The notes: generated by a model not told the origin, from the sequence alone. A DNA stretch of 64,000 bases from Hydractinia symbiolongicarpus (GCF_029227915.1 NC_079882.1:14346501-14410500), one strand, 5' to 3'; positions 1 to 10,603 are shown, counted from the stretch's first letter. Made by a program: numbers and translations.

Positions 1-2641
1 ACGCACTATAACTACTGCAGGGATAACGAAGCGGTCAAGATCACGATGCCAAGCGAAAAGGAAAAGTGGCTCTACTACAAGGATGGTCAGCAGCAGTTCA
101 AACTAACCTTCGCCATATACGCGGACTTCGAATCCTTGCTCGTTCCCATGGCTGAAAATAAGAGGGAGACCAAGACGAAAAAGCTGAACAAGCACGTACC
201 ATGTGGCTGGTGCACATATCGAACCTTTGCCTGCGGGCCCGTGCCAGACCCACAGACAGTCTACAGGGGTGAAGACTGTGTGAAGAAGTTCGTCAACCAT
301 CTAGAGGATGAGGTGAAGCGACTTTACAGCACCTACCCTAAGCAGGACGTGTTGCCACTAACAGAGGTAAGCACGACTCCGCCACAACTTGTCACATTTG
401 CATGAAACGCTTTGACAACGACGAATATAGCCGTAAAGTTCGAGACCACTGTCACTACACGGGCATGTATAGAGGTGCAGCGCACGCGATTTGCAACCTC
501 AGATACAAGATACCTAGCCACGTTCCCGTTATCTTCCACAATCTTTCAGGGTACGACGCACATTTATTCATCCGAGAACTTGGAGAGAAGTATGACACCC
601 AGGATATTGGTTGCATCGCGGAGAACACGGAAAAGTACATCTTCTTCAACGTTAAAATCAGGGTGCCCATTGCAGGCATGGAGCATGACGATGGTGATAC
701 GTACAAGACTATAAGGTTCATCGGTCGCTTCATGGCATCCTCATTAGACAAATTGGCAAGCAACCTCATCGGTACAAACACGGCAGGTATGAAATGTCAG
801 CAGTGCGCGGATGCATGTCTGGAATTTCAGAGCATCGACGCCGATTATGTGGCAAGCTTTTGGTGTAATAATTGCGCATCGAATACCACAAAACAGCGAG
901 ACAGGGAGCAGGTAAAGGCAAACGTACCATCCATGGCCAAATTCATCGACAAAGATGATGTCTTCAGGCTGATGCTTCGAAAGGGTGTCTATCCTTACGA
1001 GTACATGGATAGCTGGCAGCGATTCAAGGAAACGGAACTACCACCCTAGGAGGCTTTCTATAGCAAATTGAACATCAAGGGGATTAGCGACAACGACTAC
1101 AAGCATGCCCAAAAAGTATGGAAGCGCATCACTCTAGAGGCCTCCGAGGTCAACATGAGTGATTACCACAATACGTATCTCGCCACAGTCGTCCTGCTAC
1201 TAGCAGACGTATTGGAGAGCTTTCGGGGAGTCTGCTTGGATCAATACAAGCTCGATCCTGCCCACTTCTACAGCGCACCTGGTCTCGCCTAGAAAGCAGC
1301 ACTTAAGTACATAGAAATCAAGCTGGAGCTCCTCACGGACCCCAACATGCTCCTGATGTTTGAAAGAGGTATCGGTGGAGGCATAATCCAAGCTGGGCAT
1401 AGATATGCCAAAGCCAACAACAGGTACATGGGGGATCAATATGATCCGGAGACCGAGTCTTCCTACTTGCAGTACGTTGACGCCAACATTTTGTACGGCT
1501 GGGCCATGCGTCAAGACCTGCCCACGCATTGATTCAAGTGGGTGTTGAACGTTGAGACCTTTACAGAGAAGAGGATCGAGAAGGTCGTCGCCGACAACAA
1601 GCATGGATACATCTTGGAGGTGGACATCGATTACCCAAAGAGCCTGTATGACAAGCACAATGAGCTACCCTTTCTACCGGAGCGCAATGTGATTCACAAG
1701 GTCAAGAAACTGATACCCAATTTGGAACACAAGCGGAAATACGTGGTACACATCAGAGCTCTTCATCAAGCTTTAAAGCATGGGCTCGAGCTTAAGAAGG
1801 TGTATAGAGTGATCTAGTTTGACCAGAAGCCCTGGCTGAGGGGTTATATCGATCACAACACGGGGTTGAGAACCGCCACCAAAAACGAGTTCGAGAAGGA
1901 CTTCTATAAGCTCATGAACCTATCGGTGTTCGGCAAGACTATGGAGAACCTGAGGAATCATCACAACATCCAGCTGGTTACCAACGAAACTCATCATGAA
2001 GCCAAACTTCAAGGGTGGAAACTACTTCAGCAGCCACCTCATGAACGTGGAAATGGGTAAAGCAGAGGTAAGGATGAACAAGCCGGTGTATACTGGGCAA
2101 GCTATTTTAGATCTTTCGAAGACCGTCATGTACGACTTCCACTACGACTATATACAGCCCAAGTATGGCAGAAAGTTGCTATATGGACACGTACTCTTTC
2201 GTGTACCACATCAGAACGGAAGATTTTTATCGCGACATTGCTGATGATGTCGAGGCACGTTTCGATACAAGTGCTTATAGCAAGGATGATGGCAGACCTC
2301 TCCCCATTGGTAAAAATAAAAAGGTGGTAGAGCTCATGAAGGACAAGCTTAATAGCAAAATCATGACAGAGTTCATCACTCTAAGAGCGAAGCTGTATAC
2401 TTACAAGAGTATCACGAAGGAGGGTGGGAATCGCAAAGCGAAAGGTGTAAAGAAGTGTGTAACCAAAAAATCCATCACCTTTGAAGACTACAAACGATGT
2501 ATAGAGAGCAGGTCCTATTTGAGCATAAGAAGCACGGGTCTATTCGGTTAGCAAAAGCAAAATAGCATTAAACAGAGACGATTACAAGCGGATCATCTCG
2601 GAAGATGAGATTAACACGTTTGCTAGAGGGTACATAGCGTA
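1..2641 (+). pseudogene. polB: Family B DNA polymerase (Maverick type, lineage I), 5' truncated and broken, element A
   Basis: This is a decayed protein-primed-type DNA polymerase, the replicase of Maverick/Polinton elements. The window edge cuts the 5' end. Visible in order: an exonuclease I-like stretch (FAIYADFESLL near 105-140), the HNH-like Cys/His block RDHCHYTGMYRGAAHAICN (near 440-500), exonuclease II (HNLSGYDAHLF, about 535-565), the linker YPYEYMDSWQRF (near 990), palm motif A (DANILYG, about 1480), the fingers motif [13 protein letters not shown] (about 1910) and remnants of motif C before the YTFSF-like segment near 2180. Several frameshifts and in-frame stops (about 400, 1047, 1290, 1530, 1815, 2050, 2170) make it non-functional. 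It is followed on the same strand by HNH and membrane-protein remnants, the mirror of the element B order. Confidence 0.9.
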
Positions 2642-2732
2642 AGCAATAGTTGTCAAAGGTGTAGCGCGGCTATACCTTTGCGATTAGATTCGCCCAAGCG
2701 TTGTATCTACTTTCATGGAAGATACAACACAA

Positions 2733-3225
2733 AAAAAATGGAGGAGGCCAAGTGCTGTTCAAACTGTAATCAACCTTTATCTTTGAATAATTTCAAAATC
2801 GACAAAAAAGGACAACGGACAAAACAATGCATCAGATGCCTGGATAGTAGGAAGGCGTCATATGAACGGAACAAATGCCCACATGAAAAACGGAGACATT
2901 GCAAAGACTGTGATTTCCCTGCTTATCAGTATAAACTTATTCTGTATAGGATTCGCAATGCTCTAAGGTATGATACAGAGATAGCATTCACCGGATATCT
3001 GGAGAGTGGTATCTGCACATATATTGGTCACATCCAAGATCAATTCAAAGACGGTATGAATTGGGGAAACCGAGGGCAGTGGCAATTAAACACAAGGTAC
3101 CACTCAAATATAGAGAGAACGGAGAATACCCCAGCGAAGAAGTGCAACTCGAGAGGTTTCACTACAAAAACATTCAGTCGATGTGGATCGAAGATAATCA
3201 AAAGAAGGGCCATCGATATATAACC
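2733..3225 (+). pseudogene. HNH endonuclease-like gene with N-terminal Cys cluster, frameshifted
   Basis: The N-terminus has a treble of Cys pairs (CCSNCNQPLSL, CIRCL, CPHEKRRHCKDC), then a basic middle and a C-terminal HNH-type region. The family resembles phage and viral HNH endonucleases ending in an HIDHK...HYTNIQ.MW..EN..KG.R pattern. Here the first half is open to about 3080. The reading frame then shifts, and the HYKNIQSMW...NQKKGHRY end is in another frame up to the stop at 3223-3225. It lies just downstream of the polymerase. Homologues occur at 20650-21217, 31858-32493 and as a tail remnant at 50626-50712, in different gene contexts, which suggests independent mobility. Confidence 0.7.
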
Positions 3226-3270
3226 TAGTCAGAATGCAGTTTTGTGTGGTTGATTCAGTACACAAGACAA

Positions 3271-3895
3271 ATGGACGTTGTGTTACTAATCGCCGTGCTA
3301 TTGGCATACGCTCTGATCGTGCTCTGTTATTTGAGATATAGAAGGCTATTAATAAATATGTCTAATCTCGCTGATATAATCGATGTAGTCGACATCCCGG
3401 CAGAAGCGCTCGAGCAACGTGAAAACCCATTGACAAGCGCCAGGATTTGAAAGATGCACGTAAGGGTAAACAGAATCTTCTTCCCAAGAAGTGTACAGAA
3501 GCCTTCCTTGACAAGGCCTCACCCGAAGTGATCGACAAGATACATGCTGACTTCATTCAGTGTGAGATTCAGGAGAAGGGAGAGAAGACTGCAAAGGCAC
3601 TCTCTTGTCACGCCATAACTATGTACACGAAGGCTATAGGCAACGTGGTGCCCTCGATAGTCCTGATAAGCTACGTCAAGATCTGGAAGAGGACCCCATT
3701 ATCCGGGACAGTATGGCTGGCTTGGGTATACTAGTCTATTCAGCTTTTGGGAAGCTCCTGGCACCTCTTTTAGTCGCTGCGCATACGATTAATCACACCC
3801 AACTCTCGACGTGCAAGGTGGTTGAAGAGAAGGTTGATGAAGATCAAGAAAACAATGGGAAACAGTCTATCAAAGATACGATTGGACAATTATGA
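3271..3895 (+). pseudogene. Membrane-anchored protein of element A (family of the 51601-52245 gene)
   Basis: The N-terminus is a single hydrophobic segment (VVLLIAVLLAYALIVLCYL) followed by a basic stop-transfer patch and the conserved segment ADIIDVVDIPAE. The same plan is seen at 20095-20352 (AEIFDVVDTPAP) and 51601-52245 (NEILDVLDTPSP). The downstream part (LLPKKCTEAFLDKAS, then a second hydrophobic stretch LGILVYSAFGKLLAPLLV) lies in two other frames, with shifts near 3420 and 3620. The function is unknown. Position next to PolB/HNH and the presence of membrane segments suggest a virion or host-membrane role, which is inference. Confidence 0.6.
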
Positions 3896-4140
3896 TTTAT
3901 ATGAAAGAATAAACAGCGTGACTACCACTTTATGCTAATTCCCGACCATGCGCTATTTTACTTGGTGCGGCATGGTAGGGGACCTGGGTGTGCACGGCTC
4001 GGAAATCCTGATACAGGCAGCTGATCGCTTTCCTGCGCACGTGTGTATTTTAGAGACGAGAGCATATAGGAACGTGAACGTAAATACAGGTAGATGTCCC
4101 CAAAGGTAAGCTAGAGTGAAGTGATTTTTTACCTCCCACG
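3896..4140. other. Intergenic spacer, element A
   Basis: No coding homology to the sister elements and no clear motif was seen in this spacer between the membrane-protein remnant and the next small gene. It may be the scar of a deletion. Confidence 0.4.
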
Positions 4141-4151
4141 AGTTATAAGAA

Positions 4152-4446
4152 ATGAGTGAAGAAACTAACCAAGTAATTGCCAAGAAGAAAGAGGGTCATG
4201 TTGCTGCTGGCAAGAGACTTGTCGAATGGAACCGCAAGAACAAGTACTTTGCAGATTCCTAACAGTGTATATCTTGGTGGAGGCCTTGTCATATTTGTTT
4301 GCGTACCAGCAGGTGTTTACTACATTACACGTAAGCAACCCGTAGCGACTCAGCAGCCCACCACACCAGAGCCATCGCCTTGCGGAACCAGAGAGGTACG
4401 TGCGCCTCAGCAAGAGCCCGATATCGACCCCTTCAAGATGAAATAA
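4152..4446 (+). pseudogene. Small single-pass membrane protein, frameshifted (homologue of 50970-51332)
   Basis: It starts at ATG 4152 after TATAAGAA. The first 30 residues are polar and basic (KKKEGHVAAGKRLVEWNRK) and closely match the start of the gene at 50970-51332. A frameshift with a short deletion near 4240 then joins to a frame encoding the membrane segment (YLGGGLVIFVCVPAGVYYI), a proline-rich linker (TTPEPSP) and the conserved end PDIDPFKMK. The function is unknown. It is one of two adjacent small membrane proteins found in both A and B upstream of the ATPase. Confidence 0.65.
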
Positions 4447-4458
4447 TCTATAATATAA

Positions 4459-4710
4459 ATGAGTTCTAATGTCTCACCGCAACAGAAGGAGATTATAGAC
4501 ATGGTGTATGAAACAGTCGTGGACCTGGGCTTTACTTTCGCTTACGCCATGGCTGGGAAAAAATGCCTTGGGATCACGAGCCCCAGCACCAAGATGGATA
4601 CTAACGACGTGACGAAGATAGTGGTATACTTCACAGCAGGACGGGAAAGCCGTGAAATGGCGGTAGCAAAAAGCTGGATTCCCGCCTCCATAGTACCAAA
4701 GCCCAAATAA
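4459..4710 (+). CDS. Small conserved membrane protein, open frame of 83 aa
   Basis: It starts at ATG 4459 directly after the box TATAATATAA. It is 83 aa and open throughout. It matches the 80-aa gene at 50717-50959: shared features are an N-terminal polar helix, a hydrophobic GFTFAYAMAGKKCLGI-like segment, a KMD.ND motif and a C-terminal K-P-K tail. No known domain was recognised. It sits between the other small membrane protein and the ATPase, as in element B, and may belong to the packaging or membrane module. It is one of few unbroken frames in A. Confidence 0.6.
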   Translation: MSSNVSPQQKEIIDMVYETVVDLGFTFAYAMAGKKCLGITSPSTKMDTNDVTKIVVYFTAGRESREMAVAKSWIPASIVPKPK

Positions 4711-4749
4711 GCGCATGCAAAGCTTATGTATGCCTAATGGGGCACACAC

Positions 4750-5350
4750 AAGCACAAATAAACGGCTCTTGATATTATCTTACAGCCGCATACCGCGATA
4801 TTTACAGGGCCCACAAGCTGCGGGAAAACACAGCGCTTCCTCGTCCTTCCGGAGAATGAGTACAAGGGTCACTTTTGTTACATCATCATCCTCTGCCCAA
4901 CAATTCGCTGAAACAAGACTTATCTCGATAGAGCATCGCTTTGGAAGGATGACTGTGTGTTCCTAATCGATCCCAAAGACCAGTTGTTTGATAAGCAAAT
5001 TATCAAAGCTCCCAGCAGGGGAGGACACTCTGTTTATCATTGACGATATGATCGCTGACGAATCTCTGGTTAAAACTCGTGGGGCGTTGCTGGAACTAGC
5101 TGTTTCAGGTAGGCATCGAGGGCACAGCTTGTGGCTGCTAACACAAAGATATAAGAAGATCCCAATAACGGTAAGAGACCAAATGAAACAGCTTTTTGTT
5201 TGGTATCCGAAGAATCGAAAGGAACTCGAGCTCATTCATGAAGAGAACAATGTAATTTCGAGTAGGGAAGAAATTTCCTTTATTAAGGCTCAGCTCAAGA
5301 AGTCGAAACATGCGTGCTTGTACGTGAGGCTAGAGCACCCTAGGGCCTGA
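4750..5350 (+). pseudogene. FtsK/A32-like genome-packaging ATPase, frameshifted, element A
   Basis: The Walker A motif (FTGPTSCGKTQR) is readable near 4800, then a frameshift near 4830 and another near 4990. The second half is open from 4988: Walker B (LFIIDDMIADESL), then the sensor-like HSLWLLTQRYKKIP and the conserved end IKAQLKKSKHACLYVRLEHPRA. It is very close to the intact 201-aa ATPase at 49978-50583. In Mavericks this ATPase is thought to load DNA into capsids. Its presence with capsid genes elsewhere in the window supports a virion-forming ancestry. Confidence 0.85.
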
Positions 5351-5412
5351 AAAATTTTGGAGTGAGCACAATCCATGCATACACGATCCCGGATCCAAAA
5401 CCGTAAGATAAA

Positions 5413-5889
5413 ATGTCTTGTCTTGCAAAATTACAGAGGAGACTTGAGGAGCAGCGCAAGTTAATCAAACAAAAGGACGCGACCCTCGCACTGCAGGAGA
5501 GTGAGCCCGAAGATATGGATCAATACATTTTGGAACAGTCCCGGAAAATTGAGACACTTCGAAAGAGGTGCAACGCGCAGGATCTAAGGTAGCACAATGT
5601 TATTATGATTTTTTGTAAGCATACGACACCTGACGATGATAAGTACCACGATTTCCCGTACTATGACGCCTGTGTTCAAAGACGCAATATCCCTATGATG
5701 AGGAGTTGGTTCAAAGAGAAATTTCCAAAGTCAGAAGAGATTGTTGTTATCGACAATGCCAACGATATACATACCTTTAATAGATTCATCAAAGAAGGAC
5801 ACGTGGAGCGATACATATGTAACTTCAAACTGATCGATTTGGGTCGAGACGAGTTATACGACTTAGGTGTTTCAGCGTTAGAAGATTAA
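5413..5889 (+). pseudogene. BRO-like protein tail lacking the Bro-N domain, one internal stop
   Basis: ATG 5413 follows GATAAA. A short coiled coil (LQRRLEEQRKLIKQKD) is followed by an in-frame TAG at about 5590. The same frame then continues to the stop at 5889 with FPYYDACVQRRN and FNRFIKEG. This second part aligns in order with the C-terminal half of the BRO-like gene at 48795-49595 (HPYYMIRCQRRQ, TWCRFKED). The Bro-N DNA-binding domain is absent, so element A carries only a coil plus C-terminal domain. It lies between ATPase and px, the same slot as in element B. Confidence 0.6.
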
Positions 5890-5994
5890 GTAACATATTT
5901 TTGTAGCTCTTGTCGAGCCACAAAAACACGCCTGATGATGCTGCTTGACCACTTCAGCTGTATGTTAAAAGATAGTTAAATGTTAAAGAAAAAG

Positions 5995-6277
5995 ATGGAA
6001 GCCTATGTACAGAGCCAACAATTTAGAAACCTTTACGATATTCGAGGAGGAAGACGAAGTGCTCGAGGTTGATATTGAAGACCAGGGTCTGCATATTGTT
6101 TCCGCCGAAGTGAACAAGTGGAGCATGATATGCTATAAGATTATCAAAGACCCCGAATTAAAGTTCTCGGATCTGGCAGACTTAAAGAAAATTGGTGACA
6201 TCCTCAACATTCAAATCGAGGACAGAGCATTGGTTGACATCATCGACCTTGATAGCGAGGCAAAAGAGATAAGATAA
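5995..6277 (+). pseudogene. Conserved Maverick protein 'px', internally deleted, element A
   Basis: ATG 5995 begins MEAYVQSQQFRNLYDI as in the full-length px gene (48158-48709). The next roughly 60 residues are missing and the sequence jumps to the acidic EEEDEVLEVDIED block in another frame. It then follows px (HIVSAEVNKWSMICYKIIKD, LSDLADLKKIGDIL) to LDSEAKE, where homology stops abruptly near 6268. This point is taken as the end of fragment A. The function of px is unknown. Confidence 0.65.
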
Positions 6278-6289
6278 TGTTCGTTCTGG

Positions 6290-6383
6290 TGCATTCGCGC
6301 GCACATATCATACAGCAAATGAGTAAACTGCTCTAGAAATGATGTCACGCTTCATTGCATAATATAGGGACTTTCCCTATTCA
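6290..6383. repeat. Putative left terminal region of element E
   Basis: This lies between the end of fragment A and the DUF4116-like gene, which occupies an end slot in this family. It holds GGGACTTTCCC followed by TATTCAATGACCGC. Read as an inverted end, it resembles the outer sequences at 23520-23600 and 30940-30990 (GGGGAAAGTCCC, CATATTCAATG). The match is patchy and the centre looks inverted, so exact TIR limits cannot be given. Confidence 0.35.
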
Positions 6384-7202
6384 ATGACCGCACCAGAAAA
6401 ATGTTGGTTGAAATCGACCTATAATAAAAACAATATGAGTTGGTTTAGAAATATTCCCGATGATATCAAGACCCGGGAAATGTGTAGCGCGGTGGTTGAA
6501 GAAATACCCTGGGCACTACAATATGTTCCAGACCATTTCAAGACCCAAGAAATGTGTACCAGAGCATTTCAAAAGGAGCCCCATATGTACGATTATGTTC
6601 CGGATCATTTTAGGACGGATTTCATGTATGACATATCTAAAGAGGGATATATTACCACATTTGTGAATACCCCGGATCATTTAAAGACCCAGGAAATGTG
6701 TAACTGGATGGTTGAAAAAGTGCCCTGGATGCTCGAGAATGTTCCGGACTATTTCAAAACGCAAGAAATGTGTACGATGGCGGTTCAAGCAGATCCGCTG
6801 GTGCTCCAGCATGTACCAGACCATTTTAAAACCCAAGAAATGTGCAGAGGGTGTCGCGAACAAACCCTATGTACTCGAGTTTATTCCTGATCATTTAAAG
6901 ACCCGGGAAATGTGCACCAATGCGGTTCAAGAAAATCCCAGAGCACTCGGGGATGTACCGGATCCTTTAAAGACAAGGGAGGGAGTGGCTGCTGCAGTAT
7001 GTTCCGGACTGGTTTATGACTCGGAAAATGAAAAAGGATAATATTTATCCCTCGCTGCTCGAAGCCTATCATCAACGGAAAGCGGAGAAGGCTAGGATTA
7101 AGGAAGAGGTACTACCTATGGCTTAACATCCCGAGAGGGCCATGGACCGGTGTTTTTCGGAGGATGAAAAGGGCAGACCTTGAGCTTTTGTGGAGTAAAT
7201 AA
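6384..7202 (+). pseudogene. DUF4116-like repeat protein with WHPDR-type tail, frameshifted, element E
   Basis: It is built of repeated units of about 25 residues pairing VPDHFKTQEMC with (T/C)xAVQxDPxxLxxV. At least eight units can be read between 6430 and 6990 in alternating frames, with shifts near 6850 and 7000. The tail near 7080-7200 carries EEVLPMA-stop-HPERAMD, then DEK and LELLW in a shifted frame. This matches the tail of the paralogue at 30258-30938 and of the ankyrin-like protein at 38075. DUF4116 proteins are widespread in giant viruses and protists. The function is unknown, and a host-interaction role is inference. Confidence 0.7.
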
Positions 7203-7205
7203 ACG

Positions 7206-7331
7206 ATGAAGGAACAATGTGATGAGTGTGAACGGGTACTCGACACCTATGACAGATGCTCTTGTGGACGGAGGTTTTTCATAAAAGGTAAGCTGCTATG
7301 CTGGTACTGCTGGCATGTGTATATTACGTAA
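7206..7331 (+). CDS. Small zinc-ribbon-like protein, 41 aa
   Basis: ATG 7206 follows GTAAATAAACG. It has Cys pairs CDEC and CSC, then CWYCWH, ending at TAA 7329-7331. The paralogue at about 30081-30254 shows the same Cys pattern but reads on to a further CPC. In E the sequence after the stop also encodes CPC in the same frame, so the TAA may be a nonsense change and the ancestral protein longer. The likely role is a metal-binding accessory factor; no substrate can be proposed. Confidence 0.5.
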   Translation: MKEQCDECERVLDTYDRCSCGRRFFIKGKLLCWYCWHVYIT

Positions 7332-7393
7332 AAAGACGGCCACTGTCCATGTACCCGACCCTAGTTGAGCCCCAATATTACCAAAATAAAAGG

Positions 7394-8005
7394 ATGTTTA
7401 AATTCGGTAACGAGAATGTTAATTCAAGAGACTTTTATGTCAAAGCGACTCCACTAGATATTAAAGATGTAAACATTAAAAATATCGTGCTGAGCGATGC
7501 TATTCCAGCAAACAAGGGTAAAGATGAACGCTTCGTTATTGGCTATAAAAATAGTGACAACAAGCTAACACCTCTATTGATCAAAACACCTAAGAAGCTC
7601 TATTCCAATGGTGCCTCGCGTTATAATGTGGGCTGCTCTCTTACCATGTCATTCGATATCTATAACCATCCCGAGTGGCTAGAGAAGTATGAAAGTATCC
7701 TGACCAAGGTAGAGTCCTTGGAGGGTCATTGCTTCACCACCCCACCTGTGAAAAAAGGTAAATACTTCACCACCAAAGTGAAGGAGTGGGAGGGTTAAGT
7801 CAGAACTGATTTTCATTCCAAAAAAGTACCACTAAAACAAAGCTGCGAATGCAATGATATCATCAAGCTATCTGGCATATACAAGCAAGGATCATATTAC
7901 TACATGCAAACCTACTTGGAGGACTGCAAGTATAAGGTTGTCGAGTTTTATGGCACCCGCCATCTTAGTGATTCTGATGACAAATCCTTCGTCGTAGTAG
8001 ACTAA
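7394..8005 (+). pseudogene. Conserved Maverick protein (LSDxIPxNKGKD family), one internal stop
   Basis: ATG 7394 follows AATAAAAGG. The frame is open for 134 codons, hits TAA at 7796-7798 and continues in the same frame to 8005, matching the intact 203-aa copy at 29460-30071 throughout. Shared blocks are VLSDAIPANKGKDERFVIGY, PLLIKTP, SLTMSFDIYNHPEWL, CFTTPPVKKGKY and an acidic C-terminus. I recognise it as a recurrent Maverick family. A single-stranded DNA-binding role in replication is plausible but unproven. It occupies the same position as the OB-like gene at 38932 in element B. Confidence 0.6.
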
Positions 8006-8020
8006 ATGTGAGAGGTTTCG

Positions 8021-8043
8021 GTATGTTGTTGATCCAGCATACC
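8021..8043. terminator. Hairpin GGTATGTTG/CAGCATACC downstream of 7394-8005
   Basis: This imperfect inverted repeat sits between two same-strand genes. The same hairpin occurs between the homologous genes at 29418-29443. It could aid 3' end formation. Confidence 0.5.
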
Positions 8044-8052
8044 AAAACAAAC

Positions 8053-8325
8053 ATGTTCATTACTGAATTAAAAAATGAAGCCAAGGCGTTAGGTATCCGT
8101 ATCATTTCAACCATGAATAAGGCCACCATTATCGAGGCGATTCGTAAGGTTAAATACAAGGATGCCTCCACTCAAACCGATGGACCCTACTGCGAACCGT
8201 GTTCATTGATAGCATTGGATAAACGTCTTGAACAATACTCGAGAGACATTAAGGAGAAGCGTAGACGAGTGATATATAATGGAGATTTGCTGATCGATGG
8301 CGATACTGGAGAATTGCTCAATTAA
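8053..8325 (+). CDS. SAP-like small protein with DASTQTDGPYCEPC signature
   Basis: The first 35 residues resemble a SAP/HeH-type DNA-binding helix pair (ELKNEAKALGI...STMNKATIIEAIRK). They are followed by KYKDASTQTDGPYCEPC, which is invariant in the three copies here (8053, 29404, 39330), and a basic helical region ending in LIDGDTGELL. I chose ATG 8053 because it aligns with the starts in the sister copies. The frame is intact. It may bind viral DNA; neighbouring genes are replication-side and virion membrane proteins. Confidence 0.6.
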   Translation: MFITELKNEAKALGIRIISTMNKATIIEAIRKVKYKDASTQTDGPYCEPCSLIALDKRLEQYSRDIKEKRRRVIYNGDLLIDGDTGELLN

Positions 8326-8351
8326 TCTAGTATGTTGTTCAACATACTAGA
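8326..8351. terminator. Perfect 12-bp hairpin at a convergent gene junction
   Basis: TCTAGTATGTTG and CAACATACTAGA form a perfect 12-bp stem with a 2-nt centre. It lies just after the (+) SAP-like gene and before the end of the (-) membrane gene. Near-identical hairpins are at 26919-26944, 29096-29121, 39591-39618, 42161-42194 and 56734-56762. Confidence 0.7.
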
Positions 8352-8386
8352 CCATATATATTCTTATGAATACGCGGTTGGTTCAT

Positions 8387-9030
8387 CTAAGTAGCGCTGA
8401 CATACTGCGCAGATTGTAGTTTTTTCAATAGCTCATCTTTCGCCTCCTCACGCCTTTTTGCTACAAGCTGCTGTCGCTTCCGTTCATTGATGGAATCCAC
8501 GATTTTGCGTGTTCGTTGTCTGATCTGATCCTTCAGCATCATATACTTCTGTTTTTCCTGTATGATTAGGCTGAGCTCGTGGTCGCTAATCACACAATTT
8601 TCCACAGCTTTGGAGATCAAATCAACGATAGAGTTGAGCTTAGTCTCCGCTAGTAGTCTGATGCTTTCATGCTTTGTACTGTTAGAGCCCAGTCTCTTCC
8701 CCGCATTCCGTAGACCCGCTTGTCACAATCCCACGGCTATGGTGATGCCTCCCATGGCTACGGCCAATGGTGCACCAATTCTGGATAACATACTTTCAAT
8801 CCCAACACCCGAAGTAATGACACTTACGGACAGCAGACCATGATCGGTGTATCTAACCCACGTACCGTACATTTTTAACTTTTGGCGAGTTTGTCCCGCT
8901 CTTAAATCTCATTACGTAGATGTTGTTCCACCTCCTCTATTTTTTTGAGTCTGTACACTTGACTTTCATCAGCCTCCCCCTCATAAGGAGCACTAGGTAG
9001 GCTCGGATAAAGCTTAGCAATATCTGTCAT
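8387..9030 (-). pseudogene. Membrane plus coiled-coil virion-like protein, broken, element E
   Basis: It is homologous to the intact gene at 39639-40304. The start (MTDIAKLYPSLPSAP) lies at 9030 after an AATAAA box. The middle glycine/hydrophobic segment is interrupted by several stops and shifts between 8620 and 8960. The C-terminal coiled coil (EKQKYMMLKDQIRQRTRKIVDSIN...LQSAQYVSA) is open from 8620 to 8387. It is directly downstream of the penton-like gene on the same strand, whose TAA stop abuts this ATG. Confidence 0.65.
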
Positions 9031-9031
9031 T

Positions 9032-9540
9032 TTATTCTATGAGCAAATGCATGATAATTCCCACGAAAGGGTTCTTATTGTCTTGATACTCGTTGATGAT
9101 CATGAACTCCAGCCTGTCTGTTGAACCTTTAAGGGAGAGGTATGCAGGAGTGTCGAAACTCCATGTCACCATATCTCCCCAAGCAGTAAGCTCTTTGATG
9201 GGGAGCACGGCTAGTATATCGGATTTCTCACCATTTAAAAGAGAATAATCTGGATCCAGCTGGGGGCATACGAGTCTCAACCGCTGGTGAACGTCAGTCT
9301 TGTAGATGCTATCGTGGTCGCATTTGGTAAACTTTACCTTGTTATCGAAGTCCGTCCCATAAGGTCCTGCAGTGCTTGATCGATTATGACATCGTATCCA
9401 TCGTTGACACGGAGTCTACATACCCCGTTCCTGAGTACGAAGAGCTTGATCCTCCCTCCCGCTTGGTCGTTGATTATGGTTGCGAGATCCTCGATTCTAT
9501 ACAAACCCAGCGCAGTTGAGATGGAGACTTCCAAATCCCC
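9032..9540 (-). pseudogene. Penton-like structural protein, N-terminally truncated, element E
   Basis: It matches the gene at 40305-40976 and 27763-28425: the blocks GLYRIEDLATIIN, NGVCRLRVNDGYDVII, QRLRLVCPQLD, TWSFDTPAYLSLKGSTDRLEFM and the end FVGIIMHLLIE are all present, but in two frames with a break near 9300. About 70 N-terminal residues are missing. Strong co-conservation with the capsid gene and a beta-rich look suggest a minor capsid protein, possibly the penton; this is inference. Confidence 0.55.
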
Positions 9541-10603
9541 GACTTAAGTCGGCTTAGACCCCGCCTTATGGATGTTGATCTTGCTCAGGACATCGTTATT
9601 GATACGAAGGGGTCCTCATTCATGGTGAAATTCCCCAACATTTTCATTGACTACGAATTCCACTATGGTGCGGTGTTGAATACCTGGCAAAGCCATCCTT
9701 TCAGCCTCTGGTCCACTCAGTTCAATTTTGCCACATATTGTGCAACACAATTACCGCTTGTGGTAATTCTATGCAACATCTGACCACATCCTTAGCCCTG
9801 GTTCGCTCCATTTACTGTTTCCATGTGTACTTCCACATTCGTAAAATCCTTCAAGATCTCGAAGTGTCTATACCGGGTTCTGATAGGTTTCGAAGGCTCA
9901 ACAACCCATTCAATAGACAGAAGTTCCAGCAATTAGCACGTGAATTTGGGGTAAGCGCTAGCGAGCAAGAGTGGAGGAACGAGACCTTTGTTCAGTAGCT
10001 GGCAAGCTATTCTTAAAGACTATTACAGCAGTGGGTCTAGTTATTTCGATGAAGACTCATGGAGTCGATGGATTCTTGAAATACCTCAAGGTCTCAGGCG
10101 TATAGGTATAGAGAAGCTTTCCCAAAGCGTAAGATTTTACGCTTATCTCATACTTCAAAGTCAGGCTAACGCGAGGTCCAACAACATCGGTAATCTACTT
10201 GACGACTTTTGAAGATCTAATCCTCCGGCCTAGTGACACGGGTGAGTAAATAAGGCGATTCCAAAATGTACTAAGGTATGCGCGAAGCAAAGTCGATTAT
10301 AGTGTTGCCCATGGAGTGTACATGATTCCAAGCAATATGAGCCTTCATATCGGGAGTGTCGTAAATTTCACGAATAAAATCCTCATCAGCAAGGAGTACT
10401 TTTCGATTGGTGTTAACCCGCAGATTAACGCTGTCAGACCACAGAGTTACAAACATCAAGCACCAAGGCAGACTATCGAGTCGAATAAAACCACGCCTCG
10501 CCATGACACCAAGGAAGCCCACAGGCAGCATGAAGGTACCAAGGCCACCGTAATAACGGTGGGAGTAGGGCTAATACTCGCATATACTTGGATGAAGAAA
10601 TAG
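9541..10603 (+). pseudogene. Virion-like protein with C-terminal membrane anchor, broken, element E
   Basis: It is the divergent partner of the penton-like gene and homologous to the intact 380-aa protein at 40993-42135. Blocks in order: KFPNIFIDYEF near 9620, WSTQFNFATYC near 9710, SLALVRSIYCFHVYFHIRKIL near 9790, IPQGLRRIGIEKLSQSVRFYAYLILQSQANA near 10090, YMIPSNMSLHIG near 10320, and the C-terminal anchor VITVGVGLILAYTWMKK ending at 10603. At least three frame changes break it. The N-terminal 30-40 residues are missing or scrambled. Confidence 0.6.

Noticed and set aside
5605-5889. 5605-5889 as a separate unknown gene
   Set aside because: It is in frame with the coil from 5413 after one TAG and aligns with the C-terminal half of the BRO-like protein, so I treat it as one broken gene.
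6460-6666. Plus-strand alternative frame in the DUF4116 region (for example 6460-6666)
   Set aside because: It is a frame-shadow of the repeat units; the repeats themselves explain its regularity.
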